Shown here: one piece after another, positions 49,929 to 57,674 of the stretch
How the letters are laid out: each line of letters starts with the position of its first letter
How positions within the stretch are numbered: the first letter of the stretch is position 1
NCBI GenBank assembly: GCA_045117995.1
Contig: JBGUOH010000009.1
Location: forward strand, 62,001 to 126,000
Direction of reading: 5' to 3'
DNA: 64,000 nt
Origin: RUG14515 sp045117995
GTDB lineage: Bacteria > Bacillota_I > Bacilli_A > RFN20 > CAG-826
Program-made: the position numbers and the translations under genes
Notes under the pieces: generated by a model
The model's database searches: none
What the model was told of the DNA's origin: nothing
What the model saw: the letters and a program-made list of their open reading frames with translations, nothing else

Positions 49929-51194
49929 CTACCCTTTAAAAAAGATTACCATGACGGTTGTGCCTTTATCAATTTCACTATGAATCATCATCTCACCATG
50001 ACACATTGTGGAGAGACGATAACTAACGTTTCTTAAACCAATATGTTTATTATCACTTTTTTGTAATTTATTGACATCAAAACCAACACCGTCATCGCTA
50101 ATTTCCACGCAATAGGTCTGATCGTCTTCGGTGGTTTTAATGGTAATTGTGCCACCTTCAATCTTCTTCATTAAACCATGCTTAACAGCGTTTTCCACGA
50201 TTGGTTGAATACTTAAAGGTGGGATTTTAAAGTTCTTAGTTTTAATGTCATAAGTAACATTGAGTCTATCATCAAATCTAATCTTCTCTAAAGCGAGATA
50301 AGTTTTGATGTGCTTAAGCTCATCACTAAAAGGAATAAGGTTTGTTTCTGAAATCGCAGAAAGGTTTGATCTAAGATATTCGGTAAAGCTATCTAAGCCC
50401 ACTTGAGCTTTATCTGGATCAATCTTAATCAAAGTAGAAATACTAGAAAGAGTGTTATAGATAAAGTGCGGTTGGATTTGTGACATCATTAAACGCACTT
50501 CCGCTTCTTTAGTTTTCTTCGACTCATTAACTAAATCTATATTCTTTTTAGCGTTAACGAATAAGAACAAGATTTCAACGGAAATGATAATTGAGAAATA
50601 AGCAATAGCAAAGCCAGCGAGAATGTTTTGTAAAATAACTGAAAATAGGGGCAATATACAGTAAATAGAGAATCCCACTTTCTCTGATATCTTAGTGTGT
50701 TTGTTAAAGACAGTTAAAGCAAAGACGGTAATGATTCCTAACAATTGATAGCCTTGAGAAAGCACCATGAACTTCGCTCTCATATAAATACCATCTTGAG
50801 CATAGAAGAATATTGGGGTGAATAAATTGATCACATCAAGAACGGCAAATAAGCCAAACACCGTTAGATTAATAATTACAGCGGCCCGTTTAATATCTTT
50901 ATTCAGTTCAACGTAAGATAAAGCATAGGCAAACAATAATAACACTTCCATGTTGTTGGCTATATAGAACAACGAGTACGCCGTCATGATAAGACCATTG
51001 CTCGTGTAATAGACCTTAGTAATAGTAAAAGATAAATATGCAAATAAATGGACAGCAGTAAAAATAAAGAACACCAACAAGTGTTTCTCGTCTTTGCGAA
51101 GATCCTTCTTCAAAAGGATATCAATAATGTGAATAATCAAAAGGATTACTCCGAACGTACAAACGGTGACGTTAAAAATACTTTTCTGATCCAT
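49929..51194 (-). CDS. LytS/YpdA-type sensor histidine kinase
   Basis: A 421-residue kinase with seven membrane helices in the first 215 residues and no clear ligand domain. The phospho-acceptor box SQIQPHFIYNTLSSI has His243; the ATPase part shows PPLSIQPIVENAVKHG and SDDGVGFDVNKL, then GLRNVSYRLS. It is followed by its response regulator. The ATG has no Shine-Dalgarno; an extended -10 (TGCTAAAAT) ends 10 bases before it, so the leader would be about four bases. Confidence 0.9.
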   Translation of the reverse strand: MDQKSIFNVTVCTFGVILLIIHIIDILLKKDLRKDEKHLLVFFIFTAVHLFAYLSFTITKVYYTSNGLIMTAYSLFYIANNMEVLLLFAYALSYVELNKDIKRAAVIINLTVFGLFAVLDVINLFTPIFFYAQDGIYMRAKFMVLSQGYQLLGIITVFALTVFNKHTKISEKVGFSIYCILPLFSVILQNILAGFAIAYFSIIISVEILFLFVNAKKNIDLVNESKKTKEAEVRLMMSQIQPHFIYNTLSSISTLIKIDPDKAQVGLDSFTEYLRSNLSAISETNLIPFSDELKHIKTYLALEKIRFDDRLNVTYDIKTKNFKIPPLSIQPIVENAVKHGLMKKIEGGTITIKTTEDDQTYCVEISDDGVGFDVNKLQKSDNKHIGLRNVSYRLSTMCHGEMMIHSEIDKGTTVMVIFFKG

Positions 51195-51204
51195 GTGATA
51201 ATCT

Positions 51205-51237
51205 ATTTTAGCATTTTTTGTAGTTTGTCACATATGT
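51205..51237 (-). promoter_or_regulatory. Promoter of the two-component operon
   Basis: On the minus strand GTGACA (51231-51226), 15 bases, extended -10 TGCTAAAAT (51213-51205). The -35 lies within ACATATGTGACA, the motif shared with the zinc-ribbon promoter region. An inverted repeat GTTTGTC/GACAAAC spans 51223-51255. Confidence 0.55.
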
Positions 51238-51254
51238 ATTATGCAGGCGACAAA

Positions 51255-51277
51255 CAAAAAACCACTTTTTCAAGTGG
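51255..51277 (-). terminator. Terminator after the FtsX-type exporter
   Basis: On the minus strand CCACTT and AAGTGG pair around GAAA, followed by six T, 15 bases after the permease stop. Confidence 0.85.
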
Positions 51278-51292
51278 CTTTAAGTGTTTATT

Positions 51293-53575
51293 TTATTCAG
51301 GAACTTTTAAGGCTTCTACCATATTGATCTTTCGATTCTTTCTTGCAACGAGCCAAGAAACGAAGAACGAAACACCAAACATTAAAACTACTGGAATAAC
51401 AAACGTCATCCAACCAAATATCAGCATCATTTCATATTCAGAGGCTAATGCCTTCATTAAGACATAGGTAATGCCAATACCAGTTGGGAAGCCTAAGACA
51501 AAACCCGCCACTGTTAACCACATATTTTGGGTGATTAAGAGTTTGCCAATCTTTTTGTCTTTGAAGCCCACCACTTTGAGAGTGGATAATTCTCTATATC
51601 TTTCAAAATAAGACATTGTTCCTAAGTTATACAAAACAACAATACCTAAAATAATGGATAAAACAATAAGCGCACCAATCATTAAATACATGACTTCCAT
51701 AAAGCTATCAAATGATTTAATGATATCATTTCTGCTCTTAGTGGTGCTGATGTAATCGCCATGAGCGGTAACATCATCTTTTTTGGTATTGGTGAAGATT
51801 TGGTTAATCTTATAATCAATACCTTTTTCATCAGCGTATTTCTTACTCATCACAACACCCTTAGTTAATGTTCTCAATTGACCAGTTAGGCGGAGCGTGT
51901 ATGTAATATCGCTACCAAAAACCGAGACTGTAAATGTATCGCCAATCTTTAAATGATTAGATTCCATTAATCTTTGACCAACATAAACTCCATCATCCTT
52001 AAGAGTGACAAATTTCATATTGGTATCAAGGAATCGTACATAGTCATGACTGATATCATAAATATCCATTGCAATTGCTTCTTCATTTAAAGAGACATTT
52101 GTAGAAGCACTGTAATCGGCATCATAGTATGATGCAATCTCTAATGCTTTTTCATTAGTGGCGTCTTCTTTTAATGAAATCTGACTTTCATAGTTCATTG
52201 AGCCATAGTAGAACTTATTAACAAATCCCACCATGGAATCCATCATTAAAAATGATGCAATCAATAAGACAGTACAGCCAAAGACACCGAATAATGTCAT
52301 ACCACTTCTAGCTTTATGTCTGAATAAATCTCTTAGATTCCATTTAGTGGCAAATTTCATTCTTCTCCAACCTTTAGAATCCTCAATCTTTAATCTCTTC
52401 ATGGCTTTTGGAGTGTATGGTTTAAGAGCATCCGCAGCGGTACCTTTAAGCATATTCTTCGCGGATATATAGGAAATCAATGTCATAAAACCAACAATGC
52501 CAATAACCACAAGGAAGGTCCACCATGGCATATGAATAGCCCAAGATGGTAAATCAAAGTATGTACCCATTGATCCACCTGGATTAAAAATAAACCAAGC
52601 GATGAAATAACCAAAGCCAACACCAAGTACGCCACCCACTAATCCAATAAATAGGCCGAATAAGGTATAGTGTTTAACAATTTTAGAATCTCTAAAACCT
52701 AACGCTTTGAGAGTGCCAATTTGTGTCTTTTCATTGATTGTTAATCTTTGCATAGTTGTGGCCATAATTAAGACCGCTATGCCTAAGAAGACCACAGGTA
52801 AGATTGATGCCATAGTTTTGCCTTCACTAGCTTCGCCTTGTGCTTCAGAATATGAAGCCACTTCATTTTTAGTAAGAACAAGATTCGTTCTTCCAAGCTT
52901 TTCATTCGCGGCTTCTGAAAACTCTTTCTTTGAAAGATTACTGATAACATGTAATTCAGGATATAATTCAAATCCGCCTAAGGCTTTCTTATACATTTCA
53001 GGAGAAATATAAACATAGCCATACGTCTTATAATCAGGCATCATTTGGTTTTCTCCAGGAGTACAAATTAAGTACTCACTAGATTTAATTAAGCCTTTGA
53101 TTTTACCGGTTAATGAAATAGCACCATATTTAAGTGTCATTTCATCATCAATATGATAGTCGTTAGCTTCTGCATATAAGTCACTCATCCAAATAGTGTC
53201 TAACGCTTTAGCGTCATATTCTTCGCCTTTGGTGACTATGAAACTTGAAACATCGAAGTTCGTGGTCACTGTCACTGCCACAACGTCATTTTCTTTTGTT
53301 TCGTTTGTTTTAACAGAGACATAGCGGGATATTTTATCCACTCCTTCTATAGAAGCGACTTTATTCATGTCTTCTTCTGAATAACCAGTTTCAGATACTA
53401 AGCGATAATCTGCGAAGCCTGTAGATTTATAGAACGAGAAAGTATCTTGCTCGATTGATTTCCATTCCCCTTGGAAACCAACGAATACACCAACGCCTAA
53501 TATAACCATGATAATCATGGATATAAATTGGGCTTTATAGTGCCATATTGTTCTTAATAATTTTCTAAATAACAT
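51293..53575 (-). CDS. FtsX-type ABC exporter permease
   Basis: A 760-residue permease with two FtsX-like units. The N-terminal helix (AQFISMIIMVILGVGVFVGF) is followed by a roughly 250-residue outside domain, then helices such as VVFLGIAVLIMATTM; a second helix set follows KARSGMTLFGVFGCTVLLIA with another outside domain and three final helices. The ATG at 53575, one base after the ATPase stop, is supported by GAGGTGG; the longer reading overlaps the ATPase. Such permeases export peptides or lipoproteins, or respond to antimicrobials. Confidence 0.87.
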   Translation of the reverse strand: MLFRKLLRTIWHYKAQFISMIIMVILGVGVFVGFQGEWKSIEQDTFSFYKSTGFADYRLVSETGYSEEDMNKVASIEGVDKISRYVSVKTNETKENDVVAVTVTTNFDVSSFIVTKGEEYDAKALDTIWMSDLYAEANDYHIDDEMTLKYGAISLTGKIKGLIKSSEYLICTPGENQMMPDYKTYGYVYISPEMYKKALGGFELYPELHVISNLSKKEFSEAANEKLGRTNLVLTKNEVASYSEAQGEASEGKTMASILPVVFLGIAVLIMATTMQRLTINEKTQIGTLKALGFRDSKIVKHYTLFGLFIGLVGGVLGVGFGYFIAWFIFNPGGSMGTYFDLPSWAIHMPWWTFLVVIGIVGFMTLISYISAKNMLKGTAADALKPYTPKAMKRLKIEDSKGWRRMKFATKWNLRDLFRHKARSGMTLFGVFGCTVLLIASFLMMDSMVGFVNKFYYGSMNYESQISLKEDATNEKALEIASYYDADYSASTNVSLNEEAIAMDIYDISHDYVRFLDTNMKFVTLKDDGVYVGQRLMESNHLKIGDTFTVSVFGSDITYTLRLTGQLRTLTKGVVMSKKYADEKGIDYKINQIFTNTKKDDVTAHGDYISTTKSRNDIIKSFDSFMEVMYLMIGALIVLSIILGIVVLYNLGTMSYFERYRELSTLKVVGFKDKKIGKLLITQNMWLTVAGFVLGFPTGIGITYVLMKALASEYEMMLIFGWMTFVIPVVLMFGVSFFVSWLVARKNRKINMVEALKVPE

Positions 53576-53576
53576 A

Positions 53577-54278
53577 TTACCAATCCACCTCATCAACACT
53601 TAATGGGCTATCTTGATTGATAACTTCTTTAATATGACCGGATTTCACTCTGATAATTGTGTCCGCCATTTTAGCGATGTTTTGGTTATGGGTAACAATG
53701 ATAATTGTCTTATGATAACTTCTCGCCATATTTAAAAGTACTTTGAGTACCATAGCACCTGTTTCGCTATCTAAGGCACCAGTTGGTTCATCGCATAATA
53801 AAATCTTTGGGTTCTTCGCTAAAGCTCTAGCAATAGAGACTCTTTGTTGTTCACCACCACTTAGTTCGGACGGGAATTTATCTTTATGATCAGCAAGACC
53901 CACTTCATTAAGCATTTCGTTAACGGATAATGGATCTTTCACAATTTCTTTCACCAATGAAACATTTTCAAAAACAGTTAATGTTGGAATTAAATTATAG
54001 GATTGAAAGACAAAGCCCACTGTTGAGGCGCGATAATCCGCTAAAGCGTTATTATCTAATTTTGAAATATCTTTCCCTTCAACAAGGATTTGACCATTTG
54101 TTGGAGAATCTAAACCACCTAATAAGTTTAGTAATGTGGACTTGCCCGCACCACTAGGACCTAAGATAACAATAAATTTTCCCTCTTCGATGTCTAAATC
54201 GATATTGTCTAAAGCCTTTTGTTCATGATCACCGACTTGATAAATACGGCTCACATTCTTAAATTCAATTAAACCCAT
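53577..54278 (-). CDS. ABC exporter ATPase (LolD/MacB type)
   Basis: A 233-residue ATPase with Walker A GPSGAGKSTLLN, signature LSGGEQQRVSIARAL and Walker B ILLCDEPTGALDSETG, the typical partner of FtsX-type permeases. It precedes the permease by one base. A GGGAG Shine-Dalgarno is present. The transcript begins with a leader of about 200 nt that folds into several helices, so expression is probably controlled at the RNA level. Confidence 0.93.
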   Translation of the reverse strand: MGLIEFKNVSRIYQVGDHEQKALDNIDLDIEEGKFIVILGPSGAGKSTLLNLLGGLDSPTNGQILVEGKDISKLDNNALADYRASTVGFVFQSYNLIPTLTVFENVSLVKEIVKDPLSVNEMLNEVGLADHKDKFPSELSGGEQQRVSIARALAKNPKILLCDEPTGALDSETGAMVLKVLLNMARSYHKTIIIVTHNQNIAKMADTIIRVKSGHIKEVINQDSPLSVDEVDW

Positions 54279-54480
54279 ATAATACTCCCTTTATTAATAG
54301 TCTGTGGAAGAGTGGCCGTTAGTGTTGGTAGATTAGGAGATTCATTACTAACGAGCACTGGCTAAGATGCTTAATCGTTTTTGTTACAGAATTACTTTTT
54401 TTAAACGGCCACTGCTTCCTCTTTAATTACTATTACTATGTAATAGCGTCATTCGGTTAGTCATGGCTAACTAACCACAT
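54279..54480 (-). promoter_or_regulatory. Structured leader RNA of the FtsX-type exporter
   Basis: From the predicted start near 54480 the transcript forms: hairpin GGTTAGT/ACTAACC (54476-54455), hairpin CTATTAC/GTAATAG (54446-54430), then a long-range 15-bp stem (54419-54404 with 54320-54306, one bulged base) enclosing 83 nt. A 13-codon reading frame (54464-54423) lies in the first part but lacks a ribosome-binding site. It is not a T-box: no specifier or antiterminator motif is seen. No T-run follows the stem, so a simple attenuator is not evident. Confidence 0.65.
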
Positions 54481-54486
54481 TGAAGC

Positions 54487-54516
54487 ATTATATCACTTAA
54501 ATATATATTGTGTTAA
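54487..54516 (-). promoter_or_regulatory. Promoter of the FtsX-type exporter
   Basis: TTAACA (54516-54511), 18 bases, TATAAT (54492-54487) with TG one base before the -10. It is 208 bases before the ATPase start. Confidence 0.7.
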
Positions 54517-54545
54517 CAATTTGATAAAAAATTCATTTTTATAAC

Positions 54546-54571
54546 AAAAAAGAACCGCTGTTCGCAGTTCT
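54546..54571 (-). terminator. Terminator after the Fic-fold gene
   Basis: On the minus strand AGAACTGC and GCGGTTCT pair around a five-base loop, with six T after. A conserved sequence lies between it and the stop codon (54572-54613). Confidence 0.8.
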
Positions 54572-54613
54572 ATTACTATCGATTTGGTGGACCAGAATGC
54601 CCGTATTCTGAAC
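54572..54613 (-). repeat. 3'-UTR repeat, copy 1
   Basis: Read on the minus strand this begins GTTCAGAATACGG and includes CCACCAA and GATAGTAATA. About 70% matches copy 2 at 55654-55696. Both lie between a stop codon and a terminator. Confidence 0.5.
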
Positions 54614-54619
54614 CTTCAC

Positions 54620-55546
54620 TTAGATTTTTATCCAGCAGTAGTTTTTTAAGAATGAGACAATTTCATCTTTTTTAGATTCATCTTCGTAATAAGACACCAG
54701 AACTTTTTTGTAATCACTAACCTTGTCTACTGGGACCACAATCAAGCCTAAAGCATGTGAGATTAAATAATGGTTAGCGAAAATGATAGCGGTTCTTTTG
54801 TTGCCGTCTAAGAACAATTGCTTTTTCATTACAAATAGGACTAGATCAATCGCCAAATCAATTCCTTCTTCATTTTGCAGCATATCAGATAGATCTTGTT
54901 TGACATGGTCTTCAAAAGGAATAGGAGGGATATATGAAGAGCCACCAATTGTGACTGGCACACTTCTAATTCTTCCAGCGGTCAATGAAAAGCCGTCTTC
55001 CACTATTTGGTTTATTTGACATAAAACAGCGTAATTGGTTGGATAGTTTGCCAAATCAACAGACATGATAAATTCCCAGGCTCTTTTAAGATTGATGACT
55101 TTATTAATATCACTTGCGGTCATGTCATTAACTTTGCCACCATTAACAATTGTTTCGGTATCTGAATATGTGGTAGCTACCCCCTCTAGCATTGCTTGCT
55201 TATAAATTGAATCAACCAAATATCTTCTTGCTAAATCAATGTTAATGGCGACTTTCTCATCAACCCCATCAATTTGTACATAGTTAAGTTCTTTGAGAGT
55301 TTTGTTAATCTCTTTAAGCCTTCTTTTAAGATTCTTGGCTATCTCGGTATTGTTCCTAATTAAGTTATAAAGAACATCTGAATATTCACCAACATATTTA
55401 GTGTTTAAAACACCATCTTGCCTAAAATGGACATAGATGTATTGCTTATTATCTTTTTCTCTTAGTTCAATTGAACCATAAAGCATAGAATTTAGCTGTT
55501 CAATAATCTGATTCTTCTCTCTTAATAAGTCATTAATATTAGGCAT
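54620..55546 (-). CDS. Fic/Doc-fold protein, catalytic histidine replaced
   Basis: A 308-residue protein. The Fic core is at residues 210-270; the motif reads KKQLFLDGNKRTAIIFAN, so Gln243 occupies the place of the catalytic histidine of HxFx(D/E)GNGR while the phosphate-binding DGNKR is kept. The N-terminal part (YIYVHFRQDGVLNTKYVGEYS, then a charged helix) is a separate small domain. The start at 55546 has GGAGG before it; a TTG two codons upstream is unlikely. Canonical AMP transfer would not be expected. No antitoxin gene is adjacent, and the gene has its own promoter and terminator. Confidence 0.8.
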   Translation of the reverse strand: MPNINDLLREKNQIIEQLNSMLYGSIELREKDNKQYIYVHFRQDGVLNTKYVGEYSDVLYNLIRNNTEIAKNLKRRLKEINKTLKELNYVQIDGVDEKVAINIDLARRYLVDSIYKQAMLEGVATTYSDTETIVNGGKVNDMTASDINKVINLKRAWEFIMSVDLANYPTNYAVLCQINQIVEDGFSLTAGRIRSVPVTIGGSSYIPPIPFEDHVKQDLSDMLQNEEGIDLAIDLVLFVMKKQLFLDGNKRTAIIFANHYLISHALGLIVVPVDKVSDYKKVLVSYYEDESKKDEIVSFLKNYCWIKI

Positions 55547-55569
55547 AAACAATACCTCCTGTCACTATT

Positions 55570-55578
55570 ATTATAGCA
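55570..55578 (-). promoter_or_regulatory. Extended -10 promoter of the Fic-fold gene
   Basis: TGCTATAAT on the minus strand, followed by a normal GGAGG Shine-Dalgarno and the ATG at 55546. No good -35. Confidence 0.5.
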
Positions 55579-55632
55579 TATTATCTATTAGTGTGAAACA
55601 TTTTTATTATTTTTGTTACACACTTAAACATA

Positions 55633-55653
55633 AAAGAAAAAGAAGGATTAATC
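55633..55653 (-). terminator. Terminator of the rhamnose operon
   Basis: On the minus strand AAGAAGGATT and AATCCTTCTT form a stem with hardly any loop in this register (inner pairs will melt), followed by TTTTC. It ends the run that finishes with the esterase gene. Confidence 0.6.
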
Positions 55654-55696
55654 CTTCTTAGTAATCTAGTTGGTGGGTCTAATTGACCGTATTTTG
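55654..55696 (-). repeat. 3'-UTR repeat, copy 2
   Basis: On the minus strand it reads GTTCAAAATACGGTCA, then CCCACCAAC, GATTACTAA, matching copy 1 at 54572-54613. It follows the stop of the esterase gene. Confidence 0.5.
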
Positions 55697-55702
55697 AACA
55701 AA

Positions 55703-56428
55703 TTAGATATTCTCAATGAACTCTATTGCTTTATCAAACCACTTTTCAGCATTAGTTCCTTTAGCTAAACCCACGCCATGCCCAACACCTAAAAAGACAT
55801 CTCTTTTGTAAGAAACACCCGCCTTTTTAAGTGACTCTTCTAACAAGTTAGAATTTATAGGGTCTACAGATTTATCAGCTGTACCATTCCAAAAATATGT
55901 TCTTGGAAAGTTACAATCAATATGCAAGTTGATGGATAGTTTTTCAATCATTTCTTGAGAAGCGTTCTTTCCTAAAAGATTATTTCTTGTCCCAAGATGT
56001 GTGTGCTCGCCTAGCGTAATTACTGGATAAATTAGCACCAAAGCGGATGGTTTTGGGATTTTCCAATCTTCAATAAACATGCTGGCCACCAAATGTCCAC
56101 CAGCGGAACTGCCCCAAAGCGACCAATTGGTAATGTCTAAATTCCATTCATCTTCGTGAGCAAAAATATCATTAATCGCCTTTTGTAAATCTTCTTGAGG
56201 ATGGGGATAGCGAGCTTTCCCTTTAACGCGATAATAAACCACAAAAGCGTGATAACCGCGTTTATTTAATTCTTCAGCATAAGGGAGTCCTTCTACAAAT
56301 GAACAAACCATACCATATCCGCCACCAGGGCAAATAACAGCAAAAGGATGCTTTTTGCCATCGTTAATTAAATATGGTTTTAAACCGTATTTATTTGGTC
56401 TCCAAAAATCATATGCTGCTTGAAACAT
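55703..56428 (-). CDS. Alpha/beta-hydrolase, probable carbohydrate acetylesterase
   Basis: A 241-residue cytoplasmic hydrolase of the BD-FAE/acetyl-xylan-esterase-like group. CPGGGYGM provides the oxyanion region, GSSAGGHL the nucleophile serine, DKSVDP the aspartate and GVGHGVG the histidine. It is the last gene of the rhamnose operon, 13 bases after rhaA, so removal of acetyl groups from plant rhamnosides or pectin fragments is a reasonable inference. No signal peptide is seen. Confidence 0.8.
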   Translation of the reverse strand: MFQAAYDFWRPNKYGLKPYLINDGKKHPFAVICPGGGYGMVCSFVEGLPYAEELNKRGYHAFVVYYRVKGKARYPHPQEDLQKAINDIFAHEDEWNLDITNWSLWGSSAGGHLVASMFIEDWKIPKPSALVLIYPVITLGEHTHLGTRNNLLGKNASQEMIEKLSINLHIDCNFPRTYFWNGTADKSVDPINSNLLEESLKKAGVSYKRDVFLGVGHGVGLAKGTNAEKWFDKAIEFIENI

Positions 56429-56441
56429 TCAAAAACCTATC

Positions 56442-57674
56442 CTATCTTTTAGACAAAACATTCTTTTCGTATTCTCTGACTTCTTCAAACATTTTAGCAT
56501 CAGAGACCATGCCTTGACGCTTAAGATATTCATCCCAAACTTCACCCCAAGGAAGTGTCTTGAGTTCTTCTTGCTTAGCAAGAACACGAGTGTGATCATA
56601 ACTATCTTGTGCTTCTTTTAATAAATGCCATGGGGTTAACAAGGCTTTAAGTAAAGCTTTTTCCATATTACGAGCGCCTATTACCATCGCTGCGATTCTA
56701 TTGATAGAAGCATCAAAGTAATCTAAACCAATATAACTTCTTTGTAAGCCATCACATTTTATTAATTCATCAGCGACATCTTGTAAATCATCGTTAAGTT
56801 TTAAAACATGGTCGCTATCCCATCTCACTGGTCTAGAGACATGGAATGCTAATTTGTTATAGAAGCAGAACATAGAGGAAATCTTATCTGCGACATTCTC
56901 TGTTGGATGGAAGTGGCCTGTATCTAATAAACAGCAGATATTTCTAGATGCGGCATAATTCAAATAGAATTCGTTTGAGCCAACGGTATATGATTCAACA
57001 CCAATACCAAAGACTTTGCTTTCTACAGACACGTCCATCACCTTTTTATCATATTTATAACCAGCGAGAATCTTATCTAAAGAGTCTTTTAATCTTTCTC
57101 TAGGACCTAATCTATCACCTGGAACATCTTTTAAACCATCAGGAATCCAAATGTTCATTAAAGATTTTTGACCTAATTCTTTAGCGAAGTATTCAGTAAT
57201 CTTTAAACCTTCAACACAGTGCTTAATCCAATAGTTTCTCACCTTTTCATCTGGCGAAGATAAGGAAAGACCATCCACTAGCATTGGATGAGAAAAGATT
57301 GTGGGATTATAGTCTAAGCCTAAACCTCTTTCTTTAGCATAGCTAACCCAGTCTTTAAATTGTTCAATACCCACTTCGTTTCTTTCAACGATTTTACCTG
57401 TTTGATAAATTGCATGAAGATTAATCTTTTTGCTACCTGGGATATAAGATAAGGCTTTATCTAAATCTTGTGTTAATTCCTTAAAGTTTCTAGCTTTACC
57501 AGGATAGTTACCAGTTGTTTGGATGCCACCAGTTAAGCTGCCTTCATTTTCAAATCCATTGACATCATCTAATTGCCAACAATGTAAGGAGATTTTGGTT
57601 TTGGCTAATTCCTTAAGGGCTTTGTTTACATCCACTCCATAGGATGCATAGATTTCTTTGACTTCTTTTCTCAT
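56442..57674 (-). CDS. rhaA: L-rhamnose isomerase
   Basis: RhaA converts L-rhamnose to L-rhamnulose. The 410 residues match the family along the whole length: ISLHCWQLDDVNGFE, TTGNYPGKARN, LLDTGHFHPTENVADKISS and HVSRPVRWDSDHV, which carry metal ligands. The start overlaps the rhaB stop (ATGA). It is the enzyme of the first step of the pathway encoded here. Confidence 0.97.
   Translation of the reverse strand: MRKEVKEIYASYGVDVNKALKELAKTKISLHCWQLDDVNGFENEGSLTGGIQTTGNYPGKARNFKELTQDLDKALSYIPGSKKINLHAIYQTGKIVERNEVGIEQFKDWVSYAKERGLGLDYNPTIFSHPMLVDGLSLSSPDEKVRNYWIKHCVEGLKITEYFAKELGQKSLMNIWIPDGLKDVPGDRLGPRERLKDSLDKILAGYKYDKKVMDVSVESKVFGIGVESYTVGSNEFYLNYAASRNICCLLDTGHFHPTENVADKISSMFCFYNKLAFHVSRPVRWDSDHVLKLNDDLQDVADELIKCDGLQRSYIGLDYFDASINRIAAMVIGARNMEKALLKALLTPWHLLKEAQDSYDHTRVLAKQEELKTLPWGEVWDEYLKRQGMVSDAKMFEEVREYEKNVLSKR

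Noticed and set aside
54303..54419. Intrinsic terminator made by the long stem in the exporter leader
   Set aside because: The minus strand has no T-run after the stem; the T-rich stretch is on the other strand inside the loop.
54279..54480. T-box leader before the exporter ATPase
   Set aside because: No T-box sequence (AGGGTGGnACCGCG-like), no specifier loop and no paired terminator/antiterminator; also the gene is not amino-acid related.
57671..57674. Possible Mycoplasma-type code (TGA as tryptophan)
   Set aside because: rhaB ends in TGA at an ATGA overlap with rhaA, and tryptophans throughout the window are TGG.
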